Source of the DNA: an uncultured Psychrobacter sp.
GTDB lineage: Bacteria > Pseudomonadota > Gammaproteobacteria > Pseudomonadales > Moraxellaceae
Length of the DNA: 64,000 bases
Assembly (NCBI RefSeq): GCF_947488565.1
Contig: NZ_CANKZC010000001.1
Coordinates: forward strand, 806,001-870,000
Reading direction: 5' to 3'
Shown here: positions 37,475-47,422 of the stretch, piece after piece
How the letters are laid out: every line of letters begins with the position of its first letter
How positions within the stretch are numbered: the stretch's first letter is position 1
The notes under the pieces: generated by a model
The model's input: only the letters and a program-made list of their open reading frames with translations
Databases searched by the model: none
Told to the model about the DNA's origin: nothing
Made by a program: the position numbers and the translations under genes

Positions 37475-37990
37475 ATGTCGAAGAAACAGCCTAATCAGCT
37501 AGCTAAACTTATTGATCATCAGGCATTTGCTGGTAGCGCCCTACCTCAAGCTTTAACTGAAAATATGCAGTTTTATGCACAGATGACTCATGAACTAAAA
37601 ACACTTCTAATTGATTGTCTACCTGAAGAAATACTTGCCAATTGCTGGGTCGTTGGTTTGAGCTCTGAGCAACTAACATTAAGTGTAGGCTCTGCTACTG
37701 CAGCCAATCATATTCGTTATCTACAAAGTGCCTATCTACGAGTATTAACAGAACAATCGATTACATTTAAACAACTTAAGAAAATAAAGGTCATCGTTTC
37801 AAAAACGAGTTCAAATAAATTGTTAAATGAAAAGAATTTATCGTCAATAACAAGTGACCTAAACTCTCATAAAATTGGTAAAAATCAGGCTCTTAGCCAA
37901 AACACAAAGCGGACTATAGCACAGGCTGCAGAGCATGTCACGACAGATAAAAACCTCAAAAAAGCCCTTTTAAGGCTGGTAAATGAGTAA
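37475..37990 (+). CDS. DciA-like (DUF721) protein, helicase loader candidate
   Basis: A 171-residue protein. Residues 20-112 follow the DUF721/DciA pattern: LKTLLIDCLPEEILANCWVVGLSSEQLTLSVGSATAANHIRYLQSAYL, then a strand (KIKVIV). DciA is the widespread bacterial loader of the replicative helicase DnaB, where DnaC/DnaI is absent. The C-terminal 60 residues are polar and basic. Placement next to lpxC (convergent here) is frequent for DUF721 genes in gamma-proteobacteria. Assignment is by pattern, so no symbol is given. Confidence 0.75.
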   Translation: MSKKQPNQLAKLIDHQAFAGSALPQALTENMQFYAQMTHELKTLLIDCLPEEILANCWVVGLSSEQLTLSVGSATAANHIRYLQSAYLRVLTEQSITFKQLKKIKVIVSKTSSNKLLNEKNLSSITSDLNSHKIGKNQALSQNTKRTIAQAAEHVTTDKNLKKALLRLVNE

Positions 37991-38074
37991 AAAACCCTCT
38001 TTTACAATGTAAACTTATGTAAATAAACAGGAGAAAATAAGCTGTTAACGCTGCGTTTTTGTAATTCTACAAAC

Positions 38075-38133
38075 AAAAAAAATCATCTGTTAGTCAGAAC
38101 CCAATTGAGAGTTTTGACCAACAGATGATTTTT
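38075..38133. terminator. Strong bidirectional terminator between dciA and lpxC
   Basis: Two 20-base arms (38081-38100 and 38111-38130) pair with only two mismatches (AATCATCTGTT ... AACAGATGATT). A ten-base loop separates them, with an A-run before and TTT after. It lies between convergent genes. Confidence 0.8.
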
Positions 38134-38289
38134 AGAAAACCTTGAGCTTTTGAATACTCTAGGCTTCAGCTACCCAATCAAACAATATAAAATCATATAT
38201 TCGCTAATGTGGTTATAATTTGAGCATTATTTTGCTTAAACTATGTAATCTTACGTAAGTGTTGCGATACTTCCTGTATATTCCTGTAT

Positions 38290-39207
38290 TTATCCTTCAA
38301 CTATTAAGCCTGTTAAAGGCAAATATTCGATTGGACAAGTTACGTTGTCATCAAATGTTACAATTTCAAAGTTACTCTCATCTGATAAAATTTCTCGGAC
38401 TAGCATATTGTTCAATGCATGTCCCGACTTATAGGCATTAAAACGACCTATAATGGGATAGCCAATCAGATATAAATCGCCTAAAGCATCCAATATTTTG
38501 TGACGAACAAACTCATCAGCAAAACGTAGCCCTTCAACATTCAAAATACGAGCATCATCGATAACGATGGCATTATCCATACTACCGCCTAATGCTAAGT
38601 TATTTTGTCTTAGAGTCTCAATATCTTGTAAAAAACCAAAGGTACGGGCTTCACTTAGTTGTTCAATAAAATTCTGTGTTGAAAAATCTAATTGAGCATG
38701 TTGAAAGTCTTTATCAAATGCTGGATGATCAAAATCAATTTCAAAATTCAACTCATATCCTTCATATGGATGCAGCTCTGCCCATTTGTCATCAACTTCG
38801 ACACGCACAGGTTTGACGATTTTCAAAAACTTTTTTAGCGCTTCTTGCTCAACAAAACCTGCTTGCAATAATAGACCGACAAAAGGCGATGCACTGCCAT
38901 CCATAATTGGTATCTCGCTTGCCGATACCTTTATTAATAGGTTATCTACTCCAAGCCCAGCGATTGCACTCAGTAAATGCTCTACTGTACCAACACGCGT
39001 CCCACCGAAAACAAGATTTGATGACATCATAGTATCTTGTACCAAAAAAGCACTGGCTGGTATTGGCGCACTACCAACAATGTCAGAACGCTCGAAAACT
39101 ATTCCAGTATTAACTGGTTGCGGATGAAACTCCAAATCGACAGGCTGACCACTATGCAAACCAATGCCTGTGATAGCTATCGCTTTTTCTATGGTTCGTT
39201 GATTCAT
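38290..39207 (-). CDS. lpxC: UDP-3-O-acyl-N-acetylglucosamine deacetylase
   Basis: Zinc enzyme making the committed step of lipid A synthesis. 305 residues from ATG 39207 (MNQRTIEKAIAITGIGLHSG). Zinc and active-site motifs: GTVEHLLSAIAGLGVDN (His), RHKILDALGDLYLIG (His and Asp) and KSGHALNN (catalytic His). The frame opens 15 codons upstream but without family similarity. It is the last gene of the division/cell wall cluster and is separated from ftsZ by terminators, so it is probably transcribed from its own promoter. FtsH, which degrades LpxC in E. coli, is encoded about 5 kb away. Confidence 0.97.
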   Translation of the reverse strand: MNQRTIEKAIAITGIGLHSGQPVDLEFHPQPVNTGIVFERSDIVGSAPIPASAFLVQDTMMSSNLVFGGTRVGTVEHLLSAIAGLGVDNLLIKVSASEIPIMDGSASPFVGLLLQAGFVEQEALKKFLKIVKPVRVEVDDKWAELHPYEGYELNFEIDFDHPAFDKDFQHAQLDFSTQNFIEQLSEARTFGFLQDIETLRQNNLALGGSMDNAIVIDDARILNVEGLRFADEFVRHKILDALGDLYLIGYPIIGRFNAYKSGHALNNMLVREILSDESNFEIVTFDDNVTCPIEYLPLTGLIVEG

Positions 39208-39555
39208 GGCTGTTTTCTCACATAATTTGTTACAATTGTCATAGTGTACCATTAGCAGGCCTTAATTCGCTACAGTTATGGCACCGTAATCTTCTTATAC
39301 CCATGATTTATATATTAAATAATCATATAAGTATCAATCTATAATACTTATAAAGGTTCCTAAAAGTACTGATGTCAGCCTAGACTCTTACAAAAAAAGG
39401 GGCATGTGTACCTTTTTTTGTATAAATACAAAAAAACCAGCACTATTGTGCTGGTTTTTTATGTTTAATACATTGTTGATGATATATTTAAGAAATATAT
39501 AAAAAACAAATGTAAAAATATATACTTTACAAATAGTATAGTTATCTAAAACATA
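39208..39555. other. Spacer between ftsZ and lpxC
   Basis: 348 bases. The ftsZ-proximal part has two consecutive hairpins (39392-39419 and 39430-39460). The lpxC-proximal part is AT-rich and must contain the lpxC promoter, which I cannot assign. Confidence 0.45.
39392..39460 (-). terminator. Double terminator after ftsZ
   Basis: Two tandem hairpins. AAAAAACCAGCAC / GTGCTGGTTTTTT (39430-39460) is strong, with a four-base loop and T-runs on both strands. AAAAAAAGG / CCTTTTTTT (39392-39419) is weaker, with a ten-base loop. The first lies about 95 bases beyond the ftsZ stop. Confidence 0.8.
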
Positions 39556-40752
39556 CTATTTGTTCTGTTGACGTTTTAGATAATCTTGAATGCTATTGGT
39601 TTTAGTTTGCGGTTGTTCTTGAGTAGATGTAGAACGTACGCCATTATCTTGATACGTCTGATTTTGCGAATGCTTTTGACTGTTTAATGCACTGGTATGT
39701 AAGTTTGGATCTACTGATTGGGTACTAGTGACAGAAGGTACTGGCTGTTGGACTTGAGGCGCTTTCTCCATCTTTTCATCCAATGTTAGACCTGTGGCTA
39801 TCACAGTAACATGCAAGTCATCACCCATCTCTTCATCAACAACTGAACCATAGAAAATGTTTGCTTCATCAGTATCTGTTATACCTTCAACAATCTCACT
39901 GATTTGACTAAACTCATCTAGCGATAAAGTTTCAGAAGAAATAACGTTGACCAATAGACCTTTCGCGTTTTCCAAGCACAGATCATCCAATAAAGGTGAC
40001 TTGATTGCTTTTTCAGTTGCTTGACGCGCACGATCATCGCCGCTCGCACGTCCAACACCCATCATCGCATGACCTTTAGCTGTCATTGCCGTACGTATAT
40101 CATTAAAGTCAATGTTGACAAGACCTGAACGAGCAATAGTTTCAGCGATACCTTGTACTGCATGCAATAAGACGTCATCTGCTTTTTTGAATGCATCCTT
40201 CATTGAAATATTGCCGTACACACTCATAAGCTTATCATTAGGAATAGTAATAATAGAGTCAACGAAGTTTGTTAATTGCTCAATTCCTGCTTTAGCAGAT
40301 TTATTACGCTTACCACCTTCAAACTTAAATGGTGTCGTAACGACTGCCACTGTCAACACTTCCATCTCTTTAGCAATACGCGCGATAACAGGCGCTGCAC
40401 CCGTACCTGTACCACCGCCCATACCAGCTGTGATAAATACCATGTCTGAGTTTTCAAGTAGCGTTCGAATCGCTTCTTCTTCGCTTTCTGCTGCTTCGCG
40501 TCCGACTTCTGGATTGGCACCCGCCCCTAGACCACGATTACTTTTGGCACCAAGTTGCAGTTTATGCGGTACGGTTAGACGATCAAGGGCTTGTCTATCA
40601 GTATTGGCACAGATAAACGTCACGCCTTTGATACCTTGCTGTACCATATGTTCTACAGCATTACCGCCACCGCCGCCTACACCGAATACGGTAAAACGAG
40701 CTTGGCCGTTGCTTTGAGACTGGTTATCATCTGGCATGGTGTATTTTGACAT
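39556..40752 (-). CDS. ftsZ: Cell division protein FtsZ
   Basis: Tubulin-like GTPase that forms the division ring. 398 residues from ATG 40752, which has GGAGAA about ten bases upstream; the frame opens 32 codons earlier. Seen: FTVFGVGGGGGNAV, the GTP-binding signature GGGTGTGAAPVIA and the synergy-loop NIDFNDIRTAM. A Gln/Ser-rich linker of about 75 residues leads to the conserved C-terminal peptide SIQDYLKRQ that binds FtsA and ZipA. It is separated from ftsA by 281 bases, so it has room for its own promoter. Confidence 0.98.
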   Translation of the reverse strand: MSKYTMPDDNQSQSNGQARFTVFGVGGGGGNAVEHMVQQGIKGVTFICANTDRQALDRLTVPHKLQLGAKSNRGLGAGANPEVGREAAESEEEAIRTLLENSDMVFITAGMGGGTGTGAAPVIARIAKEMEVLTVAVVTTPFKFEGGKRNKSAKAGIEQLTNFVDSIITIPNDKLMSVYGNISMKDAFKKADDVLLHAVQGIAETIARSGLVNIDFNDIRTAMTAKGHAMMGVGRASGDDRARQATEKAIKSPLLDDLCLENAKGLLVNVISSETLSLDEFSQISEIVEGITDTDEANIFYGSVVDEEMGDDLHVTVIATGLTLDEKMEKAPQVQQPVPSVTSTQSVDPNLHTSALNSQKHSQNQTYQDNGVRSTSTQEQPQTKTNSIQDYLKRQQNK

Positions 40753-41033
40753 AAAAAAGGTTCTCCAGTTGCAGATAGCGTGATGGTCGATACGTGACAA
40801 CGCACTCGTATAAAGTACTATCGACTTACTATATATAAATACATACAAATAAAATAATAAAGATGAGGTTCAATCAATGTGTGTTAAACCTCTATTAAAA
40901 CATGTTACGCTGATAATATAATCATACAGTACTACGATAGTCTCAAAACACGTATATCAAACGCCTACTTTCAATCGTCCATGACAGATATGGGTTAAAA
41001 ATACTTAAGGTTTTTGTGTATCACCTCAAAATC

Positions 41034-42326
41034 TTAAAGTATTTTTTTCAGGACACTAGTAAAACGTTGACCGACATTTTGGAAGGTCCCTTTTATACGA
41101 CCTCTTTTAATGGCATCGGGTTCACTTTGCTCACTATGACGAAATTGCTCACTTTGACTATAGAGCAGAGTACCAAATGCCGTTTGATAAGCACGATTAT
41201 TTACCTGCATACTTAACTGCTTAAACGATTCCTCATTATCGAAATGGTTATAAGCACTGATAGCAGGATGAGTGTTGGATAACACCACAGGCATTTTTAA
41301 TAGCCTTTTAGCAAAAGGTATCATACCTTTAATAGTACTACCACCACCGTTAAGCACAATACCTCGATCAATATAACCTAAAAGCTCGGCTTCATGAAGT
41401 TGTCGTACGACTTCAGTAAATATCTGTACATAACGTGCCTCAATAATGCGCGCTAAATTATAAAGACTGACGTTAACTTCATCACCTGAACCTTGCGGTT
41501 TAAAGATAAAGAACGAGCTTGGATCCATACTATTTATATCTACTGTGCCATGTGATTTTTTGAGCTTTTCAGCTTCTATCATAGAAATACCGATATCGGC
41601 TGAGATATCCATGGTTACTTCATGACTACCACTGGCTATACAGTGAGTAAAAATAAGTTTGTTTTCTTTATATACACAAATACTAGTGGTACTCGCGCCT
41701 ATATCTACTAGACAGACACCTTGCTGGCGCTCTTCACTCATTAGGCTATATTCGGCACTTGTTACTGCATCAAAAACAATATGATCGATACCAACATCAC
41801 AACCTTGCAATAGCTTTTGAATATTTTGACGGCTAGAGACTGGCATCATCATCATGTGATACATAACCGTGATGTTTTTTGCGATCATCTCAATCGCATC
41901 ATCAACCATAGTATCCTGCTCATCAATATAAATACCTTGCTGACAACAATGCATTAAATAATAATCAGAGGGTAAGTCTTGAGATTTGGCATTAGATAAT
42001 GCTTGTACCATATCCCTAGCACGTACTACCTCTTCTTCAACTGCAACATTACCGATACTGTTTTTACTAGATAACTCAGGCGTCGCAAGTGTCAGCCATA
42101 CACTATGCACACGGCAATTTGCCATATCTTCAGCATCTTGAATGGCTTGTTTGATTGCACCCTGTAAACGTTCGCGATGCTTGATTTGGCCTTGATAAAA
42201 ATCACTATTTTTGACTTGTCCAACACCCATGATACGTATGTCTTTTGCAGAGACAACGCTACCAATCACCACATAAACTGCAGTGGCACTTAGATGGACA
42301 ACAACCAGATTTTCAGTATTTTTCAT
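41034..42326 (-). CDS. ftsA: Cell division protein FtsA
   Basis: Actin-like ATPase that tethers FtsZ to the membrane. 430 residues from ATG 42326; an in-frame TTG four codons earlier is less likely. The order is domain 1A (VVVHLSATAVYVVIG), the 1C region, CLVDIGASTTSICVY (phosphate-binding) and GIVLNGGGSTIKGM. The C-terminal amphipathic helix FTSVLKKIL is the membrane-targeting sequence. The extreme N-terminal nucleotide-binding segment is unusual: HLSATAVYVVIG rather than the common D-x-G-T/S form. Confidence 0.93.
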   Translation of the reverse strand: MKNTENLVVVHLSATAVYVVIGSVVSAKDIRIMGVGQVKNSDFYQGQIKHRERLQGAIKQAIQDAEDMANCRVHSVWLTLATPELSSKNSIGNVAVEEEVVRARDMVQALSNAKSQDLPSDYYLMHCCQQGIYIDEQDTMVDDAIEMIAKNITVMYHMMMMPVSSRQNIQKLLQGCDVGIDHIVFDAVTSAEYSLMSEERQQGVCLVDIGASTTSICVYKENKLIFTHCIASGSHEVTMDISADIGISMIEAEKLKKSHGTVDINSMDPSSFFIFKPQGSGDEVNVSLYNLARIIEARYVQIFTEVVRQLHEAELLGYIDRGIVLNGGGSTIKGMIPFAKRLLKMPVVLSNTHPAISAYNHFDNEESFKQLSMQVNNRAYQTAFGTLLYSQSEQFRHSEQSEPDAIKRGRIKGTFQNVGQRFTSVLKKIL

Positions 42327-42478
42327 GTTACCAAACAAATTATCACTAAATAGAAGACTATCTGCTGTCTCTATTGAATCACTAGAACAGTACTATTTGA
42401 TTCGCTCTATCATTCATAGTACAAAAATTGTGCAACTATCCTACTCATATAACCAGACCACAAAGCATAAACTCTATA

Positions 42479-43288
42479 TCACAACTGGCTCGTCGGAGGC
42501 TCTACCGACGACTCTTTTACTTTCCACGCTATTGTAAAACCATTTTTATAACGTAAATCTATCGATTGCATGTTGTCGCGACGATCAGCCAATTGATTGT
42601 TCAAAAGTTGACTCAGATTGAGCAGCTTTTGGGCAGTATTTTCGTTATCAACAATGACCCGTAGACCGTTATCAAAACGTACCAGCCACGTCATGCGAGG
42701 TGTTAGAATAATATCCTCTACTCGCATATCAAGCGGAACATACCAATCGTTGATTTGTTGCATTTGCTGCATAATCACAGGTGCTTGGTCTACTTCACCT
42801 TGCAATGTAGCAAACTGCGGCTGAATCAATGCTTCATTATCAGCTGGCACGAATACTGCACCTTTTGCATCAACCAGTCGTTCCGTACCAAAATTGGCTA
42901 TTGCTTGTTTAGGTAATGCAGTAATGACAATACCTTGTTGCCAATCTCGAGTCACACTAATTTCATCAACCCAAGCAAGACTCATGGCAATATCTCGTAA
43001 TGCCTGTAAATCAGTCGTAAAAAAACTGCTTACTTTCTGCTGGTTCATGGTCTGCTGCAGTGCTTGATGCTGAGCAGTAGATAAGTCTTGTGTATCAACA
43101 TGAATAGCCGCTGGCGGTGCATCACGTAAAGCTTTACCACCCATTAATAGTATTAACAACAATAACCCTATTACCAGAGTCGTAAAAATATACTTTACCC
43201 ATACAGGTATTTGTAAGCTAGATCCTGGGCGACGGACGTCATTACTCATCAAGTCAGTTGTTCCATTGACAGTTTGAGCCATAGTCAC
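42479..43288 (-). CDS. ftsQ: Cell division protein FtsQ
   Basis: Bitopic inner-membrane divisome protein linking early and late components. 269 residues: a cytoplasmic tail, one membrane segment (KYIFTTLVIGLLLLILLM, about 31-48), a POTRA domain (about 55-135), and a beta domain with MTWLVRFDNGLRVIVD. The start could be GTG at 43288 (five bases after AGGGG) or ATG at 43282 (eleven bases after it); GTG has the better spacing. The 394-base gap from ddl is unusual for this cluster and contains a pair of direct repeats. Confidence 0.93.
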   Translation of the reverse strand: MTMAQTVNGTTDLMSNDVRRPGSSLQIPVWVKYIFTTLVIGLLLLILLMGGKALRDAPPAAIHVDTQDLSTAQHQALQQTMNQQKVSSFFTTDLQALRDIAMSLAWVDEISVTRDWQQGIVITALPKQAIANFGTERLVDAKGAVFVPADNEALIQPQFATLQGEVDQAPVIMQQMQQINDWYVPLDMRVEDIILTPRMTWLVRFDNGLRVIVDNENTAQKLLNLSQLLNNQLADRRDNMQSIDLRYKNGFTIAWKVKESSVEPPTSQL

Positions 43289-43682
43289 ACTTGCCCCTAT
43301 GCTTGTTATATATGGTTAATTTATTAGACACTTTAAACAGATAGCTGTTCTGCCACTAAATGATTTTTATCATAATTGTATTATTTTTATCATAACAAAC
43401 ACTCAAAACAAGAGGTATATCATTTACATAACCCAATCACCACAATATTAACGTATTTTGATGGTAAACAATAGCCTAACCCATGCTGTAGCCAGTGATT
43501 TTACACAAGTTTACATGAAGCTGAGATATAGCAGGGCTAGTGATACAATATGACATGGCATTATATCCGTTTTGTTCAATATAGTACTAGGAAAATTACC
43601 TATTTAGTTTGATAAACCGTAATAAAATTCATTTTGTATAAAGTAAGCGATGACCATCAGTCTCTACTTATCCTTTTATACA
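43289..43682. other. Spacer between ddl and ftsQ
   Basis: 394 AT-rich bases where most relatives have overlapping genes. It contains two 13-base direct repeats 20 bases apart (43363-43395, listed separately), probably part of an ftsQ promoter region. No reading frame or terminator seen. Confidence 0.5.
43363..43395 (-). promoter_or_regulatory. Tandem 13-base direct repeats upstream of ftsQ
   Basis: ATTTTTATCATAA at 43363-43375 and again at 43383-43395, exactly 20 bases apart. On the minus strand each reads TTATGATAAAAAT and so contains a TATGAT -10-like hexamer. They lie 75-107 bases before ftsQ. The two-turn spacing would place two protein copies on one face of the helix; alternatively they are duplicated -10 regions. 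Confidence 0.45.
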
Positions 43683-44777
43683 TTAAAGTGTTTGTGCCAA
43701 TATGTGCCAGCACAACGTATCAAAATCCATGCCGTAAGCCTTAGCAGCCATGGGCACTAAACTATGGCTGGTCATACCCGGGACAGTATTGATCTCAAGT
43801 AGCCAAAAGCTGCCCGCCTCATCTTGCATCGCATCAATACGTCCCCAGCCTTTTGCATCAACCGCGCGGAATGCTGCAAGGCTCAACGCTTGCAAATGCT
43901 TTTCGTCAGCATCGCTCAAACCACACGGAATATAATAACTGGTATCGTTACGGTTATATTTTGCTTCAAAGTCATAAAAATTGGTAATGTCGGCAGGCTC
44001 AAGACGTATTACTGGATAAGCTTCGTCATCGATAACAACAATCGTAAACTCGCGTCCAGTAATCCAGCGTTCAGCCATTACTGCATCACCGCACTGTACT
44101 GCCGTTGCGTATGCTGCAGGCAACTCGTCAAGGTTGTTGACTTTCGTCATGCCAATACTTGAACCTTCATGAACGGGCTTAATAATTAAAGGTAGCCCTA
44201 GCATGTTGACGACTTGCTGCCAGTCAGTATCAGCCGTTAGTAATGAGAATGGCGCTGTTGATAAGCCGCAGCCCTGCCACAATTGCTTGGTACGTACTTT
44301 ATCCATGCCAAGTGCTGATGCTAAAATTCCTGAACCTGTCTGCGGGATATCAAACCATTGCAACACGCCTTGTAACAATCCATCTTCGCCGCCGCGACCA
44401 TGTAAAACATTAAACACTCGATCATACTCACGAAGCTCGGTAATGTCTTGGTGCTTAGGATCAAAATGCGTGGCATCAACGCCTTGGTTTTGTAAAGCTT
44501 GCAATACTGCTGCGCCACTGTCTAATGATACGCTGCGCTCATTGCTACTACCGCCATAAATGACAGCGACTTTACCAAACTCACTGGCATCTTTGACTTT
44601 GCTCGTCGCAACACTTAATGATAAGGCTTGGCTTGGCTGGTTATTTTCTATACCATCTTTCTCTACTTGAGCAGCTGCTGCTAAAGCTGACTCTGGATTG
44701 GTGATAAGTGTTTCATTATCAGCACCATCGTTGACACTATTGAAAGGATTTGTGTGTTGATTGTCATTAATAGTCAT
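43683..44777 (-). CDS. ddl: D-alanine--D-alanine ligase
   Basis: ATP-grasp ligase that makes D-Ala-D-Ala for the peptidoglycan stem peptide. 364 residues from ATG 44777. The catalytic core starts at VAVIYGGSSNERSVSL. It continues with FNVLHGRGGEDGLLQG, GSGILASALGMDK, IIKPVHEGSSIGMTKV, DAMQDEAGSFWLLEINTVPGMT and a final helix. An unusual polar N-terminal extension of about 65 residues (Asn/Ala/Ser-rich) precedes the core. It lies 29 bases after murC, in the same direction as the cluster, and corresponds by position to ddlB. Confidence 0.95.
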   Translation of the reverse strand: MTINDNQHTNPFNSVNDGADNETLITNPESALAAAAQVEKDGIENNQPSQALSLSVATSKVKDASEFGKVAVIYGGSSNERSVSLDSGAAVLQALQNQGVDATHFDPKHQDITELREYDRVFNVLHGRGGEDGLLQGVLQWFDIPQTGSGILASALGMDKVRTKQLWQGCGLSTAPFSLLTADTDWQQVVNMLGLPLIIKPVHEGSSIGMTKVNNLDELPAAYATAVQCGDAVMAERWITGREFTIVVIDDEAYPVIRLEPADITNFYDFEAKYNRNDTSYYIPCGLSDADEKHLQALSLAAFRAVDAKGWGRIDAMQDEAGSFWLLEINTVPGMTSHSLVPMAAKAYGMDFDTLCWHILAQTL

Positions 44778-44806
44778 GAGTACGATTTCCAAAAATCTTT
44801 TAAAAC

Positions 44807-46246
44807 TTATTTAAGATATAAATCATTTGCAGCCAAATCGATTGCAATTTGGCCAATATTACCAGCACCTTGGGTAAGAAGCATGTCGTTGGCTTTTAAA
44901 AGGCGCTGCATAACGGGCGCAAGATTGTCTTTATCAATAATCGTAGGCTCAACGGCGCCGCGAAGACGAATACTACGTGCTAGTGCTTTGGTATCAGCGC
45001 CTGCGATCGGACTTTCACCCGCTGAATATACATCTAATAGTAGCAATTCATCCACGCTTGAGAGCACTTCAACGAAATCATCAAAGCAATCACGCGTACG
45101 GCTATAACGATGCGGCTGAAACAGCATCACTAAACGACGATCTGGGAAGCTTTGGCGCGCCGCTTTAATCGTGGCATCGACTTCTTTTGGATGATGCCCA
45201 TAATCATCAATCAATAAGACATCACCCTCATCAACACTGACAGAAGCATGTTGCTCAAAGCGGCGACCGACACCTTCAAATTTTTGTAGAGCACGCTCAA
45301 TAGCGTCATCATTTACCCCTTCATCAGTTGCCATGGTGATAGCAGCAAGGGCATTATAGACATTATGAATACCTGGGATATTTAACGTTAAACGTAGTGG
45401 CTCACGGTCACGGCGCAGTACCGTAAAGTGAGTCTTAGTGCCTTCACTAACCACGTCAATCGCTTGCACATCATTGAACGGCTCAAGTCCGAAAGTTAGT
45501 ACTGGACGGCCAATATCATCAATCATTGCATACAGCTCTGGATCGTCGCCACATACCACAGCTAAACCATAAAACGGCATGTTTTGTAAAAACTGAATGT
45601 AAGCGGCTTTTAATTTATCAAAGCTGTTTTCATAAGTTTCCATATGATCTTGATCGATATTGGTGACAATCGCCGCCATTGGATGCAATGACAAGAACGA
45701 TGCATCAGACTCATCCGCTTCGGCAACTAGATAGCGACTGCTACCAAGCGCAGCATTTTTTCCTGAGGCATTCAGCTTACCGCCAATTACGTAGGTCGGA
45801 TCGAGCTGCCCTTCTGCCATCATAGTGGTTAATAAGCTAGTCGTCGTGGTCTTGCCATGCGCGCCAGCAACCGCAATACCATGACGGTAACGCATTAATT
45901 CGCCAAGCATATCAGCGCGGCGTACCACTGGTAGACGCGCCTCTAACGCCGCTTTTACTTCAGGATTGCTACGATCAATCGCTGAGGATACAACGATGAC
46001 ATCTGCATTCGCGATATTTTTAGAATCATGACCAATTGATATCTCGATACCAATCTGCTGTAGACGCCGCGTTACCACGCTATCAGCGATATCAGAGCCA
46101 CTAACTTGATAGCCTTGATTATTCATAACCTCAGCGATTCCGCACATTCCCGAGCCACCAATACCAATAAAATGCAAATGCTGAATACGGCGCATTTCTG
46201 GTATTTCAATCAAACGCTTGGGTAGAGCTTTCGCGGAGGTAGACAT
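44807..46246 (-). CDS. murC: UDP-N-acetylmuramate--L-alanine ligase
   Basis: Adds L-Ala to UDP-MurNAc, the first stem-peptide step. 479 residues: N-terminal UDP-binding Rossmann domain [16 protein letters not shown], central ATP-binding domain with [12 protein letters not shown] and [20 protein letters not shown], and a C-terminal domain with [10 protein letters not shown] and [12 protein letters not shown]. All Mur ligase landmarks are intact. It is 90 bases downstream of murG and 29 bases ahead of ddl, so likely one transcript. Confidence 0.98.
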   Translation of the reverse strand: MSTSAKALPKRLIEIPEMRRIQHLHFIGIGGSGMCGIAEVMNNQGYQVSGSDIADSVVTRRLQQIGIEISIGHDSKNIANADVIVVSSAIDRSNPEVKAALEARLPVVRRADMLGELMRYRHGIAVAGAHGKTTTTSLLTTMMAEGQLDPTYVIGGKLNASGKNAALGSSRYLVAEADESDASFLSLHPMAAIVTNIDQDHMETYENSFDKLKAAYIQFLQNMPFYGLAVVCGDDPELYAMIDDIGRPVLTFGLEPFNDVQAIDVVSEGTKTHFTVLRRDREPLRLTLNIPGIHNVYNALAAITMATDEGVNDDAIERALQKFEGVGRRFEQHASVSVDEGDVLLIDDYGHHPKEVDATIKAARQSFPDRRLVMLFQPHRYSRTRDCFDDFVEVLSSVDELLLLDVYSAGESPIAGADTKALARSIRLRGAVEPTIIDKDNLAPVMQRLLKANDMLLTQGAGNIGQIAIDLAANDLYLK

Positions 46247-46336
46247 AAAAGGTTCTCTTTATTAAAGGCCAATAAATTTATTGAATTAGTTGTATAAACA
46301 ATCAGTTATGGAAACAGTAGCTTCTGAAGATATAGG

Positions 46337-47422
46337 CTACAAGGCTTGCCAAATAATATCAGCAACTTGGCTAGTGGCGCTACGATTGGCAAGGGCATGG
46401 CCTTTTTTTGCCATCTCTAAGCAAGTGTGGCGATCAAGCGCTGCAAGCTCATCACTCAGACGCTGCGCTGTTAGCTCAGACTGCGGTAATAAAATCGCAG
46501 CATCGTGTGACGTCAAGGTGCGCGCATTGGCAGTCTGATGGTCATCAACTGCATGCGGTAGCGGCACAAAAATCGCGGCAATACCGACATTTTGAATTTC
46601 AGTAACTGTCAACGCGCCTGCTCGACAAACGATAATATCTGCCCAATTGTACGCCGCTGCCATATCGTCAATAAATGGCTGTACAGTGAACTTATGAGCG
46701 CTTAAATCCTCGCTATCGTAAGCTGTTTTTGTCGCTTGCTCGTTGTTACGACCGCACTGATGCTGTACCTCAAAAGGACGGTCTATTAATGAGAGTGCCT
46801 TAGGTACGGTATCGTTTAATACTTGCGCGCCCAATGAGCCACCAACGACTAATAGCTTTAAAGGTGAACGATCACTGATATCGTAGCGCTTAATCGGTTC
46901 AGCGACACCCGAAATCGCATTGCGTACTGGATTACCAACGCTTTCAAGCTTTGCATTTTGTGTACTATCAGCAAAGGTATGCTCAAACGCTTGTAGTACC
47001 TTAGTTGCAATCTTCGCCAAATAACGATTGCTCATACCAGCAATGGCATTTTGCTCATGAATAATTAGAGGCGTATTGGTCATACGTGCTGCAATACCGC
47101 CGGGTGCTGTGACATAACCGCCAAAACCCACCACCATATCAATCCGATTGCTACGAATAATTTTGACTGTAGCCATCGTCGCTGATAGCAAGGTAAAAGG
47201 TAACTTGGCTAAGCGCGTGATACCTTTACCGCGTAATCCCTGCATCGCAATAGGATGAAAATCATAGCCAGCTGGTTTGACCAAATCATTTTCCATACCG
47301 TTTGGCGTACCTAGCCAGTGAATGACGGCACCGCGTTGGGTCAATTCCTCAGCAACTGCCAGCGCTGGGAATACATGGCCACCAGTACCAGCGGCCATCA
47401 TCATTATGTGCGGTGTCTTCAT
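46337..47422 (-). CDS. murG: Lipid II synthase MurG
   Basis: Membrane-associated GT28 glycosyltransferase that adds GlcNAc from UDP-GlcNAc to lipid I. 361 residues with the first G-loop MMAAGTGGHVFPALAV, GFGGYVTAPGGIAA, IIHEQNAIAG, the second half VVGGSLGAQVLND, and the UDP-GlcNAc pocket CRAGALTVTEI with FVPLPHAVDDHQTANA. AGGC lies six bases before the ATG. It is the first gene of the cluster in this window; ftsW, normally just upstream, is absent and gshB lies there instead, 237 bases away. Confidence 0.97.
   Translation of the reverse strand: MKTPHIMMMAAGTGGHVFPALAVAEELTQRGAVIHWLGTPNGMENDLVKPAGYDFHPIAMQGLRGKGITRLAKLPFTLLSATMATVKIIRSNRIDMVVGFGGYVTAPGGIAARMTNTPLIIHEQNAIAGMSNRYLAKIATKVLQAFEHTFADSTQNAKLESVGNPVRNAISGVAEPIKRYDISDRSPLKLLVVGGSLGAQVLNDTVPKALSLIDRPFEVQHQCGRNNEQATKTAYDSEDLSAHKFTVQPFIDDMAAAYNWADIIVCRAGALTVTEIQNVGIAAIFVPLPHAVDDHQTANARTLTSHDAAILLPQSELTAQRLSDELAALDRHTCLEMAKKGHALANRSATSQVADIIWQAL

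Noticed and set aside
40112..40717. 201-codon plus-strand frame inside ftsZ
   Set aside because: Antisense shadow of a well-identified gene; Pro/Ser/Arg-rich translation with no domain logic.
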